A DNA stretch of 64,000 nucleotides from the NCBI GenBank assembly GCA_020721445.1, contig DYMU01000006.1:62001-126000 (forward strand), read 5' to 3'. Positions 42,885 to 51,977 of the stretch are shown in pieces. Numbering within the stretch: the stretch's first letter is position 1; the number at the start of each line of letters is the position of its first letter. The DNA is from Gemmobacter nectariphilus. Its GTDB lineage: Bacteria > Pseudomonadota > Alphaproteobacteria > Rhodobacterales > Rhodobacteraceae. Both the position numbers and the translations under genes were made by a program. A model generated the notes under the pieces. That model had not been told where the DNA came from and did not search any database. It saw nothing but the letters and a program-made list of their open reading frames with translations.

Positions 42885-43478
42885 CTAGGGCGCTGGTTCG
42901 GGAACCGCATCCGGGGCCGGCGCGGACGTGGTGCCATCGCCCAGAACCGCATCCAGCCGGGCAATGGCCTGTGTGGTGATATCAACCCGATCAAAGCTCA
43001 GGATCACGGCAGAACGGTCTATGATCGCCACGGCACCCAACTCTTCCATCAGGCCAGCCAGCACCGGAATACTGGCCTTGAAGAACGCCTGCTGATCTTC
43101 TTCGCGACGACGGGTCAGGGATCGGCTCTTGCTGTCTTGCGCGGCGCGCAATTCCTCGACCCGGGTGTCAAACTCTTGGGCAAGGGCGCGAAACTGATCG
43201 GCGGGCATGGTGGCCCGGCGCACTGTCAACTGCCGCTCTTCTTCTTCCAGCGAGGCTTCCAGCCGCCGGTTTTCCGCGATCAGCGCCGCCGAAGCCGCCT
43301 CAAAGCGCTGTTCGGCCGCTTGCCCCATCAGGGAGCCGGAGAACAACCGCTCACGGTCAAGCGTCGCGAACGACGATTGCAAGCTTGGCACCGGGTCGAC
43401 CTGCGCCGGTTCCTGCGCTGCCACGGGGGTCAGAGCGACCGCCACAAGCAGCCCGACCATGCCGCCCGCAGCCCGCAT
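42885..43478 (-). CDS. OmpH/Skp-family periplasmic chaperone
   Basis: A 197-aa exported protein. A signal peptide spans residues 1-21 (MRAAGGMVGLLVAVALTPVAA), and a long coiled coil (~50-140) is rich in Glu, Arg and Ala. The C-terminal OmpH-like strand region (AIIDRSAVILSFDRVDIT) is followed by a Pro/Ala-rich tail. Skp proteins hold unfolded outer-membrane proteins for the Bam complex. Its ATG overlaps the bamA stop (TGATG). The divergence from E. coli Skp is large, as is usual in this group; the position beside bamA supports the call. Confidence 0.9.
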   Translation of the reverse strand: MRAAGGMVGLLVAVALTPVAAQEPAQVDPVPSLQSSFATLDRERLFSGSLMGQAAEQRFEAASAALIAENRRLEASLEEEERQLTVRRATMPADQFRALAQEFDTRVEELRAAQDSKSRSLTRRREEDQQAFFKASIPVLAGLMEELGAVAIIDRSAVILSFDRVDITTQAIARLDAVLGDGTTSAPAPDAVPEPAP

Positions 43479-45850
43479 CAGAACTTCGTCGAGATCGTCA
43501 GATCGAAGGACTGTTCCTTGTCGTAGTCTTCTTTTTGCAACGCCTTGGACAGGTTGAACCGCAATGGCCCGATCGGCGCATCCCACAGCACCGACACGCC
43601 AACCGAGGCACGGGCATTGAAACCGGTGTCGATGGCCACGCCATTGGCATCCAGCGCCCCGCCGTCCAGCCCCCAGACCGAACCAACATCCATGAACACC
43701 CCGCCTGAAACGCCGTATTCTTCGGGCAGGCCCAGCGGGAAATCGGCCTCGAACCGGGCGACGGCAAAGAAATTGCCGCCCAAGGCATCATCGGTCACCG
43801 TATCGCGCGGACCGATGCCATTGCCTTCAAAGCCACGGATCTTGCCGTTGCCAAAGTAGCGGTCGGTCAGGCGGGTCTGATAGCTTCCTACCGATGCAAC
43901 TGCCCCGGCCTCAAAAATCGCCCGCAAGGTCACGTCTTCATTCAGCACCTTGCGCTCGGCCAGCGCCTGCACTTCGGTCGAGATATACTTTGCATCGCCG
44001 CCCAAGCCGGCGAAATCCTGGCTGAAACGCAGCACCAGCGCCCGGTCCGGGCTAAGCCCGCCCGCACGGGTATCATAGGAATAGCTATAGCCGATGGCCG
44101 AGATCAGCTCACCCTCGCGCAACGAGTCGGCCTGAATGGTCGGGTTGAACACCGTAACCGGGGGAGCCCCGACATTGACGCCGACGTAATCCTTGATGGT
44201 GTTTTCCGACAGCCCATAGCGCAGCTCCATCCGGCTGATCTCACCCACCGGGAAAGACAGGCTGGCCGTCAAACCGGCGCTTGCGGTGTCGTAGATTGCG
44301 TCCTGTTGATCGGTCTGGTTGTAAAACGCCCCCAGTGACAGCGACAGGTCACGCCCCAGGAACGCCGGTTCGGTGATGCTGATCGACGAGTTGGAGTTGT
44401 CGACGCCGGTCGAAAGGTTGACCGCAACGGCCTGACCACGGCCCAGAAAGTTGGTTTCGGAAAAGCCGATGTTCAGACCAACGCCCGAGTTGACGCCATA
44501 GCTGGCACCAAAAGTCAGCGACCCCGTCGGTTGCTCTTCGACGTTCACATCGACCACAACCTGATCGGCGGCAGACCCGGGGCGCGCTTCGACATCAGAG
44601 CTTGCAAAGAACCCAAGTGCCCGGATGCGTTCTGCCGACTGGCGCAATTCACGCGGGTTGAACGGGTCGCCTTCGGCGCTGCGGAACTGGCGGCGGATCA
44701 CCTGATCCAGCGTTGTCGTATTGCCTTCGATGTCGATCCGCTCGACAAAAACCCGCTCGCCCCGCACCAGCGCAAACTCGATGTCCAACGTGCCGTCGCG
44801 GTCATTGCGGGTGATGCGCGGATCCACCCGGACAAAGTTCAATCCGTTGCGCAGGGCCAGGTTTTCCATCCGGGCAATGGTGTTTTCAACCACCAGCGGC
44901 GAATAGACCACGCCCGGCCGCACCCGTGCCAGCGCCTCATATTCGGCGGCGTCCACTCCGTCCACCTCGGACACCGTGCTGATGGCACCAAACCGGAACT
45001 GGCGGCCCTCGCGCAGCGAAAAGCTGACAAACACCGCATCCCGCTCGCGCGAGACTTCGGCCGAAGAGTCCGTCACCTGAATGTCGACATAGCCGCGCGC
45101 CAGATAGAAGTCGCGCAGCAGCTGCTTGTCGAGGTCAAGCCGTTCGGCAACATAGGTGTCGCGCTGGATCAGGTTGCGCAACAGCCCTGCCTGCTTGGTT
45201 TCCAGCACCTGCCGCAGGCGACGGTCACTGAAGGCCCGGTTGCCGACAAAGGACAGGCGCTCGATCTCGGTCACGCGGCCTTCGGTGATCTCGAACGCCA
45301 GATCCACCCGGCCACCGCCACGGCGGATCAGCTTGGGGGTGACCGTGGCCGCAATCCGGCCCCGCGCACGATAGACTTCGGCGATCAGCGCGGCGTCTGC
45401 CTCGGCGGTGCTGGGCGAATAGACCCTGCGCTGCTTTGACCTGATGATTTCGGCAAGTTCCTCATCCTTCAGGCGCTTGTTGCCTTCGAAGTTGATGGTG
45501 CTGACAATGGGGTATTCGGTGACGCGGATCAGCAAGGTGCCGCCCTGGGGCACGATTTCAACCGTCTCGAACAACCCGGACCGGACCAGACCCTGATAGG
45601 CATCGTTCAGGCCACCCGCCGTCAGCACCTGCCCGCGCTTGATTCCCGCAAAGCCAAGGATCGTGGCATTGTCGACCAAAGAGTTGCCTTCGATGGCCAC
45701 CTGATTGAAGCTGTATTCCTGCGCCGACAGGGGCGTTAAGAAAACCGCCGAAACCGTTGCCGTGGAAAGGAAAAGCGCGGTCAATACCCGGCTGCGAAAA
45801 GGCCACCCGCCAGTCGCGGTTTTCACACGGCCACCCGCTGTATCGTGCAT
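43478..45850 (-). CDS. bamA: outer membrane protein assembly factor BamA
   Basis: BamA is the central insertase for outer-membrane beta-barrel proteins. The 790-aa precursor has a signal peptide ending about residue 43 (TPLSAQ), five POTRA domains (~45-430) and a 16-strand barrel (~440-790). The loop-6 RGF motif occurs in GKIRGFEGNGIG, and the protein ends with the C-terminal signature FDLTISTKF. The start is ATG 45850. The terminator and promoter upstream suggest bamA is also transcribed on its own. Confidence 0.97.
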   Translation of the reverse strand: MHDTAGGRVKTATGGWPFRSRVLTALFLSTATVSAVFLTPLSAQEYSFNQVAIEGNSLVDNATILGFAGIKRGQVLTAGGLNDAYQGLVRSGLFETVEIVPQGGTLLIRVTEYPIVSTINFEGNKRLKDEELAEIIRSKQRRVYSPSTAEADAALIAEVYRARGRIAATVTPKLIRRGGGRVDLAFEITEGRVTEIERLSFVGNRAFSDRRLRQVLETKQAGLLRNLIQRDTYVAERLDLDKQLLRDFYLARGYVDIQVTDSSAEVSRERDAVFVSFSLREGRQFRFGAISTVSEVDGVDAAEYEALARVRPGVVYSPLVVENTIARMENLALRNGLNFVRVDPRITRNDRDGTLDIEFALVRGERVFVERIDIEGNTTTLDQVIRRQFRSAEGDPFNPRELRQSAERIRALGFFASSDVEARPGSAADQVVVDVNVEEQPTGSLTFGASYGVNSGVGLNIGFSETNFLGRGQAVAVNLSTGVDNSNSSISITEPAFLGRDLSLSLGAFYNQTDQQDAIYDTASAGLTASLSFPVGEISRMELRYGLSENTIKDYVGVNVGAPPVTVFNPTIQADSLREGELISAIGYSYSYDTRAGGLSPDRALVLRFSQDFAGLGGDAKYISTEVQALAERKVLNEDVTLRAIFEAGAVASVGSYQTRLTDRYFGNGKIRGFEGNGIGPRDTVTDDALGGNFFAVARFEADFPLGLPEEYGVSGGVFMDVGSVWGLDGGALDANGVAIDTGFNARASVGVSVLWDAPIGPLRFNLSKALQKEDYDKEQSFDLTISTKF

Positions 45851-45884
45851 GACAACGCCCCATCCTCAACAAACTGTTGTGTTG

Positions 45885-45913
45885 TCACTAACTTGAAGCG
45901 TCTGACTTGTCAA
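45885..45913 (-). promoter_or_regulatory. predicted bamA promoter
   Basis: On the minus strand TTGACA (45913-45908) and TAGTGA (45890-45885) are 17 bp apart, 35 bp upstream of the bamA start. The -35 is a perfect match. An Rho-independent terminator lies just upstream, consistent with a fresh start here. Confidence 0.5.
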
Positions 45914-45971
45914 AGCGTTGCATGTCACGCGGCGCAGCCATGGGCCACACGTTGCAGCTTTGCAGCAATGC

Positions 45972-46000
45972 AAAACGCCAGACCTTTGCCAAGCCTGGCG
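45972..46000 (-). terminator. rho-independent terminator between rseP/45-aa gene and bamA
   Basis: On the minus strand CGCCAG (46000-45995, read as CGCCAG) pairs with CTGGCG (45981-45976) around a 13-nt loop, followed by TTTTG. It lies about 27 bp past the stop of the 45-aa gene. Confidence 0.7.
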
Positions 46001-46026
46001 CGAATCCGCAGCAAAGCCTGCGTCAT

Positions 46027-46164
46027 TCAGGGCAGCATGATGGCCTGCCCCAGAAAGGCCCCTGCCAAAAGCCCGACGATCACGGTGCCAAGTGTGAAGA
46101 TCCGGTCGGCATTGATCCAGACCAGAAACGACAAACCCTGATAGCTTTTGATGACCAATTGCAT
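46027..46164 (-). CDS. 45-aa single-TM membrane peptide between rseP and bamA
   Basis: A 45-aa ORF reading MQLVIKSYQGLSFLVWINA, then a membrane helix (residues ~24-43, with TLGTVIVGLLAGAFLGQAI) and ending MLP. ATG 46164 has a good SD (GAGGTG) at about 6-nt spacing. The N-terminal part is basic/aromatic, the helix is Gly-rich, and the gene is followed by a terminator. It is too short for most gene-finding cut-offs. No family is recognised. Co-transcription with rseP, 75 bp upstream, suggests a small partner in envelope stress or Bam-linked functions. Confidence 0.7.
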   Translation of the reverse strand: MQLVIKSYQGLSFLVWINADRIFTLGTVIVGLLAGAFLGQAIMLP

Positions 46165-46238
46165 AATGACACCTCGCTCTTCGCATCAGATTTGCAAAAG
46201 ATTGCGGCCCAAATATGGCATTACGCCACCGTCAGCGG

Positions 46239-47576
46239 TCAGGGGCAGAACAGGTCATTGGTCAGCGCAAACACCATCAGCGACAGCAGCAGTGCCAGAC
46301 CGGCCGCCATCATCATCCGCAACGCGCGCTCGGCCGGGGGTTTGCCGGTCACGGCCTCCCATGCGTAGAACACCAGATGCCCGCCATCCAGCACCGGCAC
46401 CGGGAACAGGTTCATCAACCCCACCGCCACCGACAGCATGGCGATGAACCAGACAAAGCTTTCGACGCCTTGGCTGGCTGCCGCGCCCGAGCTTTCGGCA
46501 ATGCCGATCGGGCCGCGCAGGTTGCAACTGGAAATCGCGCCGGTCACCATGTGCCACATGCCGGACAGCGACGTGGTCGTGATCCGCCAGGTCTGCTGGC
46601 CCGCAATCCCAACCGCCTCAAACGGGCCGGGGATGCGGGTCAACGGCTCAAAGCCGATACCGCCGTTCAGGCCGATCAGCCAGCGGGTTTCAAACCCGCC
46701 TTCCGGCAGTGGCAGGTCCATCCGGCGCGGGGTCAGGGTGGTGTCAAAGGTCTGGCCCGCACGCCAGACGTTCAGGGTCAGGCTGCGCCCGTCGGACGCG
46801 CCCACCATGTCGCGCAACTGCGAAAAGCTGGCAATCGGGGTGCCGTCAATGGCAAGGATCACATCGCCTGCCAACAACCCGGCGTCAAAGGCCGCCGATT
46901 GCGGCTGCACCCCGCCTGCCAGCGCCGGAAAGGGATAGGGGCCGTCAAACGCCACCCGTTGTCCGCCGCGTTCCACCACATAGGCAACCGAAGGGCTGGG
47001 CGGCAGCGCCTCGGCCACCTTGACCACCGCGGCCAGATCAGGGGTCGGCGTGCCGGCAAGTTCCAGGATCCGGTCCCCGGCCTGCAACTGCTGGCCCTCA
47101 AACGGCAAGGCGGGCATCTTGCCCACGATCGGGTCATCGGTCGCAACCCCTGTCCACAGCACCATGCCGGTAAAGATCACCATGGCACTGGCGAAGTTGA
47201 ACGCAGGCCCCGCCGCCACGGTCAGGGTGCGCGCCCAAAGCGGTGCGCCGTGCATGGTGTGGCGGCGCTCGGACTCGGCCATGTTGCGGATCGCCGCGCC
47301 ATCAACGCCCGAGGCCGCGTTGCTGTCGCCCAGAAACTTGACATAGCCGCCAAACGGCAAGGCCGCCACCTGCCAGCGGGTGCCGCGACGGTCCACCTTC
47401 GAATACAGGATCGGCCCAAAGCCCAGGCTGAACACCTCGGCATGAATCCCGGTCCAGCGCCCGACGATGTAATGGCCGTATTCGTGGATCGCCACGATGA
47501 TCGAAAGCGCAACAACAAAGGCGATCACAGTCCAGACAAGGCCGCCGAAACTGGGGATAAGGCCGATCAGATCCAA
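46239..47576 (-). CDS. rseP: RIP metalloprotease RseP (site-2 protease)
   Basis: A 445-aa inner-membrane zinc protease that cuts anti-sigma factors and signal-peptide remnants. The zinc motif HEYGH is at residues 31-35 in the first helix. Two PDZ domains follow (~125-300), then the second catalytic motif NLFPVPVLDGGHLVFY in helix 3 and a final helix. The start appears to be TTG 47576 with AAAGGAA upstream; no ATG gives the full first helix. It sits between dxr and bamA as in most proteobacteria. Confidence 0.95.
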   Translation of the reverse strand: MDLIGLIPSFGGLVWTVIAFVVALSIIVAIHEYGHYIVGRWTGIHAEVFSLGFGPILYSKVDRRGTRWQVAALPFGGYVKFLGDSNAASGVDGAAIRNMAESERRHTMHGAPLWARTLTVAAGPAFNFASAMVIFTGMVLWTGVATDDPIVGKMPALPFEGQQLQAGDRILELAGTPTPDLAAVVKVAEALPPSPSVAYVVERGGQRVAFDGPYPFPALAGGVQPQSAAFDAGLLAGDVILAIDGTPIASFSQLRDMVGASDGRSLTLNVWRAGQTFDTTLTPRRMDLPLPEGGFETRWLIGLNGGIGFEPLTRIPGPFEAVGIAGQQTWRITTTSLSGMWHMVTGAISSCNLRGPIGIAESSGAAASQGVESFVWFIAMLSVAVGLMNLFPVPVLDGGHLVFYAWEAVTGKPPAERALRMMMAAGLALLLSLMVFALTNDLFCP

Positions 47577-47615
47577 GGGGTCTTCCTTTGTTGCTTGTGC
47601 CGCCCGAGGGCTGCC

Positions 47616-48806
47616 TTAGGTGTGGCGCGTCTGGCCAAGGGCCACGGCGGCTTCGGTCGCGCGCACCCGTGCAAGATGGTCTGCGCCAAGGATGTCCTCA
47701 AGGGTCATCACGTCAGTTTCAAGGCAAAGATCGGATGAAAGCCGGGCAAGCGCGGTTTCGACCACGCCCGCCATGTCCATGAACCCGATTGCGCCGGAAA
47801 AGAAGTGGTCCAATGCAATTTCCTTGGCCGCATTGAACGCAGCCCCGGCAAGGCCACGGGTGGCCATCACGTCGCGGCACAGGCGCAGGGCGGGATAGCG
47901 CCCCAGATCGGGCGCACGAAAGGTCAGCGTGGCGATCTGTGCCAGATCCAGCCGCGCCACCGGCAAGGGCGCGCGCTGCGGCCAGTTCAGCGCATAGCCG
48001 ATGGAATGGCGCATGTCATGCGCGCCGATATGCGCCATGATCGCGCCGTCCTGAAACCCGACCATCGAATGGATCAGCGATTCCGGGTGAATGATGACCT
48101 CGATCTTGTCGGGATCAATGCCGAAATATTCACGGGTTTCAATGACTTCCAGCGCCTTGTTGAACATGGATGCCGAATCGATGGTGATGCGCTGTCCCAT
48201 CGACCAGTTCGGATGCGCAAGCGCCTCGGCCACCGTGGCGCGCGCCAGCGCCTCCATCGGCCAGTCGCGCAAAGCGCCGCCCGAGGCGGTCAGGATGATG
48301 CGTTCGACCGCGGCGATGTCTTCGCCCACCAGCCCTTGAAAGATCGCCGAATGTTCGCTGTCCACCGGCAGGATGCGGGCGCCATGCTGAGCGGCGGTCG
48401 CCATCAGCAAGGGGCCGGCGGTGACCAGGCTTTCCTTGTTGGCCAGCGCCAGCGTGCGGCCATGCCGCAGGGCGCGCAGGCCGGGCACAAGGCCGGCAGC
48501 ACCGACAATCGCGCTCATCACCCAATCGGCGGGGCGGTCGGCGGCCTCGGCAATCGCCCCGCTTCCGGCGGCGGTTTCAATGCCGGTTCCGGCAAGCGCC
48601 TCGCGCAGCGCGGGCAGGCAGGCCTCATCGGCGCAGACCGCGATTTCGGCGCGCACGACCCGCGCCATTTCGGCCAGTCGCGCCACATTGCGCCCGCCGG
48701 TCAGGGCCACCGTGCGAAAGCTGTCGGCCCCGCCCGCCCGGCAGATCAGGTCAAAGGTGTTTTCCCCGATAGACCCGGTGGCCCCGAAAATCGAAATCGA
48801 CCGCAT
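47616..48806 (-). CDS. dxr: 1-deoxy-D-xylulose-5-phosphate reductoisomerase
   Basis: Dxr makes 2-C-methyl-D-erythritol 4-phosphate with NADPH, the committed step of the MEP isoprenoid pathway. The 396-aa protein has the NADPH motif IFGATGSIGENTFDLI at its start, ALANKESLVTAG and LPVDSEHSAIFQ around the metal site, and MNKALE-like FNKALEVIETREYFG. The start ATG 48806 is four bases past the cdsA stop. Its isoprenoid product feeds UppS two genes upstream. Confidence 0.97.
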   Translation of the reverse strand: MRSISIFGATGSIGENTFDLICRAGGADSFRTVALTGGRNVARLAEMARVVRAEIAVCADEACLPALREALAGTGIETAAGSGAIAEAADRPADWVMSAIVGAAGLVPGLRALRHGRTLALANKESLVTAGPLLMATAAQHGARILPVDSEHSAIFQGLVGEDIAAVERIILTASGGALRDWPMEALARATVAEALAHPNWSMGQRITIDSASMFNKALEVIETREYFGIDPDKIEVIIHPESLIHSMVGFQDGAIMAHIGAHDMRHSIGYALNWPQRAPLPVARLDLAQIATLTFRAPDLGRYPALRLCRDVMATRGLAGAAFNAAKEIALDHFFSGAIGFMDMAGVVETALARLSSDLCLETDVMTLEDILGADHLARVRATEAAVALGQTRHT

Positions 48807-48810
48807 GACG

Positions 48811-49611
48811 TTATTCCCCCATTGGCCCGGGCATCGGCAAGGACGTGACCAGACCCAGCAGCATGATCAGCACCACCGCGCCGATCAGTGCATCAAACCG
48901 GTCCAGAAAGCCACCATGGCCCGGGATCAGGTTTGAGCTGTCCTTGACCCCGGTCCGGCGCTTGATCCAGCTTTCCGCGATATCGCCCATCTGCCCGGCA
49001 AAGGCTACCAGTGGCGCCAGCACCACCACCAGCCACGAGGCATGACTAAGCGCCACAAACACCAGCGAGACCAGCACCGCGCCGACCCAGCCCGCCACAG
49101 TGCCCGACCATGTCTTCTTCGGGCTGATCGCCGGCCAGAACTTTGGCCCGCCCAGCATGCGCCCGACGAAATAGCCCGCCACATCCGACACGATCACGAT
49201 CGCCACCAGCCACAGGATCGCCGGCATGCCGGGGGTGCGCAATTCGATGAAGCCCCAGCCCGCCACCATGATCGCGATGCCATAGATCGTGGCAATGCGC
49301 CGGTCGCGGCGCGGCGTCAGCGCCAGTGCCAGCCCCGGCAACATCAACAGCGCGGGCGCCAGATCATCGCGCAACAGCACCGCCCCGGCCAGACAGGCCG
49401 CGGCAATGGCCGCCAACGCAAACGGCGTCGTGCGCTGCCCCGGCGCGGTCATGTTCGCCAGTTCCCAAAACATCACCCCGGTCAGGGCAATGACCATGAT
49501 CAGAAACGGCACCCCGCCAACCCACACATCCGCAACCCCGATGGCCAGCATGAACAGCCCGGAAATCATGCGCTTGCGCAGATCGGCCCAACGGGCCACG
49601 GCTTGGGTCAT
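48811..49611 (-). CDS. cdsA: phosphatidate cytidylyltransferase
   Basis: CdsA makes CDP-diacylglycerol from phosphatidate and CTP for phospholipid synthesis. The 266-aa polytopic protein has about seven to eight helices. The C-terminal signature SWIKRRTGVKDSSNLIPGHGGFLDRFD carries the metal-binding aspartates. Also present is FWPAISPKKTWSGTVAG. Its ATG overlaps the uppS stop by four bases. Confidence 0.95.
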   Translation of the reverse strand: MTQAVARWADLRKRMISGLFMLAIGVADVWVGGVPFLIMVIALTGVMFWELANMTAPGQRTTPFALAAIAAACLAGAVLLRDDLAPALLMLPGLALALTPRRDRRIATIYGIAIMVAGWGFIELRTPGMPAILWLVAIVIVSDVAGYFVGRMLGGPKFWPAISPKKTWSGTVAGWVGAVLVSLVFVALSHASWLVVVLAPLVAFAGQMGDIAESWIKRRTGVKDSSNLIPGHGGFLDRFDALIGAVVLIMLLGLVTSLPMPGPMGE

Positions 49612-50378
49612 CCGGCAGCCACCCCGCCAAAACGCCGTTCCCGCTGACCAAAGCGCGACACGATGCGGGCCAACTCATCGGGGGTGAAATCGGGCCACAG
49701 CGTTGGCGTGAATTCGTATTCCGCGTAAGCGGTCTGCCACAGCAGGTAATTCGAGGTCCGGGTCTCTCCACTGGTGCGGATCACCAGATCGGGGTCGGGC
49801 AGATCGGCGGTGTCCAGATGTGCCGCGATCAGCTCATCTGTCACCTGATCGGGCCGCAGCGCGCCTGCGGCCACCAGCGTCGCAATGGCGCGGGTGGCGC
49901 GCGCAATTTCATCGCGGCCACCGTAATTGATTGCGACGGTCAGGTTCAGCCGGGAAAACGACGCGGTGCGCGCCTCGATCCCGTCCATCAACCGGCGCAG
50001 ACGGGCGTCCAGCCGGGTGCGATCGCCGATGAACCGCATCCGCACGCCTTCTGCGGCCAGACGATCGGCCTCGCGCTCGATATAGCGGGCAAAGATCGTC
50101 ATCAGACCCACCACCTCTTCGGTGGACCGTTTCCAGTTCTCGGTCGAAAAGGCGTAGATCGTCAGCCAGCGAATGCCAAGGTCCGGCGCACAGCGCACGA
50201 TTTCCTTGACCCGCTCGGCGCCCTTGCGGTGGCCGACCAGACGCGGCCAGCCGCGGTTCGTGGCCCAACGGCCATTGCCGTCCATGATGATGGCCACGTG
50301 ATCCGCGCAGCGGGGGGGTGTCGGGTTTGCCGTATCGGAGGAAGCCAAGCCCCTACCCCTTATTTTGATCCGCGCCAC
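49608..50378 (-). CDS. uppS: undecaprenyl diphosphate synthase
   Basis: UppS extends farnesyl diphosphate in cis to C55, the lipid carrier for cell-wall sugars. The 256-aa frame contains IIMDGNGRW with catalytic Asp33, GHRKGAER, TIYAFSTENWKR and the C-terminal RTSGETRTSNYLLWQ. The start is taken as GTG 50378 with GAAGG upstream; the first ~25 residues are unusually polar for the family, so a start slightly downstream (a TTG at 50348) is possible. It overlaps cdsA by four bases. Confidence 0.95.
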   Translation of the reverse strand: MARIKIRGRGLASSDTANPTPPRCADHVAIIMDGNGRWATNRGWPRLVGHRKGAERVKEIVRCAPDLGIRWLTIYAFSTENWKRSTEEVVGLMTIFARYIEREADRLAAEGVRMRFIGDRTRLDARLRRLMDGIEARTASFSRLNLTVAINYGGRDEIARATRAIATLVAAGALRPDQVTDELIAAHLDTADLPDPDLVIRTSGETRTSNYLLWQTAYAEYEFTPTLWPDFTPDELARIVSRFGQRERRFGGVAAG

Positions 50379-50436
50379 AGGCCTTCGGCCAGAAATCCAT
50401 CACCATTCACCGCACCAAGCATCCAAGACGCAGGGC

Positions 50437-51000
50437 TTAGACCTGCATGATCTCGGCCTGTTTGCTGTCAAGCGTGTGATCGACCAGCTTGATATACTTG
50501 TCGGTCATATCCTGAACCTCGCCCTCCCAGAACTTGACGTCATCCTCGGACAAGCCGTCTTTCTGGGCCTTCTTGATCTGGTCCATCCCGTCACGGCGCA
50601 GGTTGCGCACCGCCACACGGGCATGTTCGGCATATTGCGCGGCGACCTTGGTCAGCTCCTTGCGGCGCTGTTCGTTCAGTTCCGGGATCGGCAGCATGAT
50701 GATGGTGCCATTGGTCTGCGGGTTGATGCCAAGACCGGATTCGCGGATCGCCTTTTCCACCTTGTTCACCATGCCCTTGTCCCAGACGTTGATCGTCACC
50801 ATCCGGGGTTCGGGCACGTTGACGGTGCCAAGCTGGTTGATCGGGGTCATCTGGCCGTAGGCATCGACCTGAATGGGTTCCAGCATCGACCCCGAGGCCC
50901 GCCCGGTGCGCAGGCTGGCAAATTCGGTGCGCAAGGCGTTGATCGCGCCATCCATCCGGCGCTCAAGATCGGCGGTATCCAGTTCGAAATCATCTGCCAT
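50437..51000 (-). CDS. frr: ribosome recycling factor
   Basis: RRF, with EF-G, splits post-termination ribosomes. The 187-aa protein has the expected three-helix-bundle pattern, with [34 protein letters not shown] and the C-terminal helix [22 protein letters not shown]. It lies between pyrH and uppS, the common order. ATG 51000 is preceded by GGAAGAAG. Confidence 0.97.
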   Translation of the reverse strand: MADDFELDTADLERRMDGAINALRTEFASLRTGRASGSMLEPIQVDAYGQMTPINQLGTVNVPEPRMVTINVWDKGMVNKVEKAIRESGLGINPQTNGTIIMLPIPELNEQRRKELTKVAAQYAEHARVAVRNLRRDGMDQIKKAQKDGLSEDDVKFWEGEVQDMTDKYIKLVDHTLDSKQAEIMQV

Positions 51001-51102
51001 CGTCTTCTTCCTTCGTCTTCCCCATGCGCGGCATAAAGACCTTGGCAGCCTCTATATGCGATGCAAAGCCAGCGGTATAGCCCCGAGCGTTGCGGCAATA
51101 CA

Positions 51103-51837
51103 TCAGTCATGCACAAGGGTATAGGTGCCCTGCCCCGCCATGATGCCGCGAAAGCCGCCCGGTTCGTTCAGCGCAAACACCACCAGCGGCATCCGGTTGT
51201 CACGGCACAAGGCGATGGCCGAGGCATCCATCACCTTCAGGTTCCGGCGCAGCACATCGTCATAGCTGATGGCGCCGTAGCGCTTGGCGTCGGGGTTGGT
51301 CTTGGGATCGCTGTCATAGATGCCATCGACATTCTTGCCCATGAAGATCGCCTCGCAGGCCATCTCGGACGCGCGCAGCGCAGCGGCGGTGTCGGTGGTG
51401 AAATACGGATTGCCGGTGCCTGCGGCAAAAATGCAGACGCGCTTTTTCTCAAGGTGGCGCACGGCGCGGCGGCGGATATAGGGCTCGCAGACCTGATCCA
51501 TCGGAATGGCGCTGATCACGCGGGTGAACACCCCGATCGCCTCTAGCGCTGCCTGCATCGCCAGCGCGTTCATCACGGTGGCGAGCATGCCCATGTAGTC
51601 TGCCGTGGTCCGCTCCATCCCTTGGGCGCTGCCTTGCAGACCACGAAAGATGTTGCCGCCGCCGATCACCATGCAGATCTCGACGCCAAGGTCATGCACC
51701 GCCTTGACCTCGCGCGCGACACGCTCGACCGTGGGCGGGTGCAGGCCATAGCCCTGATCGCCCATCAGCGCCTCGCCCGAGATCTTCAGCATCACCCGCT
51801 TGTATTTGACGTGGCCGTCATGAGCCGTATCGGACAT
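51103..51837 (-). CDS. pyrH: UMP kinase
   Basis: PyrH phosphorylates UMP to UDP with ATP. The 244-aa amino-acid-kinase-fold protein opens [15 protein letters not shown] and has [28 protein letters not shown] and [20 protein letters not shown], all PyrH motifs. It is the first gene of the long minus-strand cluster reaching lpxB. Upstream it faces miaA divergently over 140 bp that also hold a dispersed repeat. Confidence 0.97.
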   Translation of the reverse strand: MSDTAHDGHVKYKRVMLKISGEALMGDQGYGLHPPTVERVAREVKAVHDLGVEICMVIGGGNIFRGLQGSAQGMERTTADYMGMLATVMNALAMQAALEAIGVFTRVISAIPMDQVCEPYIRRRAVRHLEKKRVCIFAAGTGNPYFTTDTAAALRASEMACEAIFMGKNVDGIYDSDPKTNPDAKRYGAISYDDVLRRNLKVMDASAIALCRDNRMPLVVFALNEPGGFRGIMAGQGTYTLVHD

Positions 51838-51950
51838 CGGCGTTCCCCGTATTTCGTTTTGCGATTGGACTGCGGCGCAAAATGTCGCAAAACGGCGGCG
51901 GGTTCAACCTGTGACGGATGACGAAGTGGGGGTTTCACACCCCCACGCCC

Positions 51951-51976
51951 CCGTGGGGTATTTTTGCCAAGAGGAA
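51951..51976 (+). repeat. short dispersed intergenic element, copy e, at miaA start
   Basis: CCCCGTGGGGTATTT, then TTGCC, then AAGAGGAA. The last part lies 3 nt before ATG 51978 and is the only Shine-Dalgarno-like sequence ahead of miaA. CCCC-GT-GGGG is a short palindrome. Confidence 0.65.
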
Positions 51977-51977
51977 T

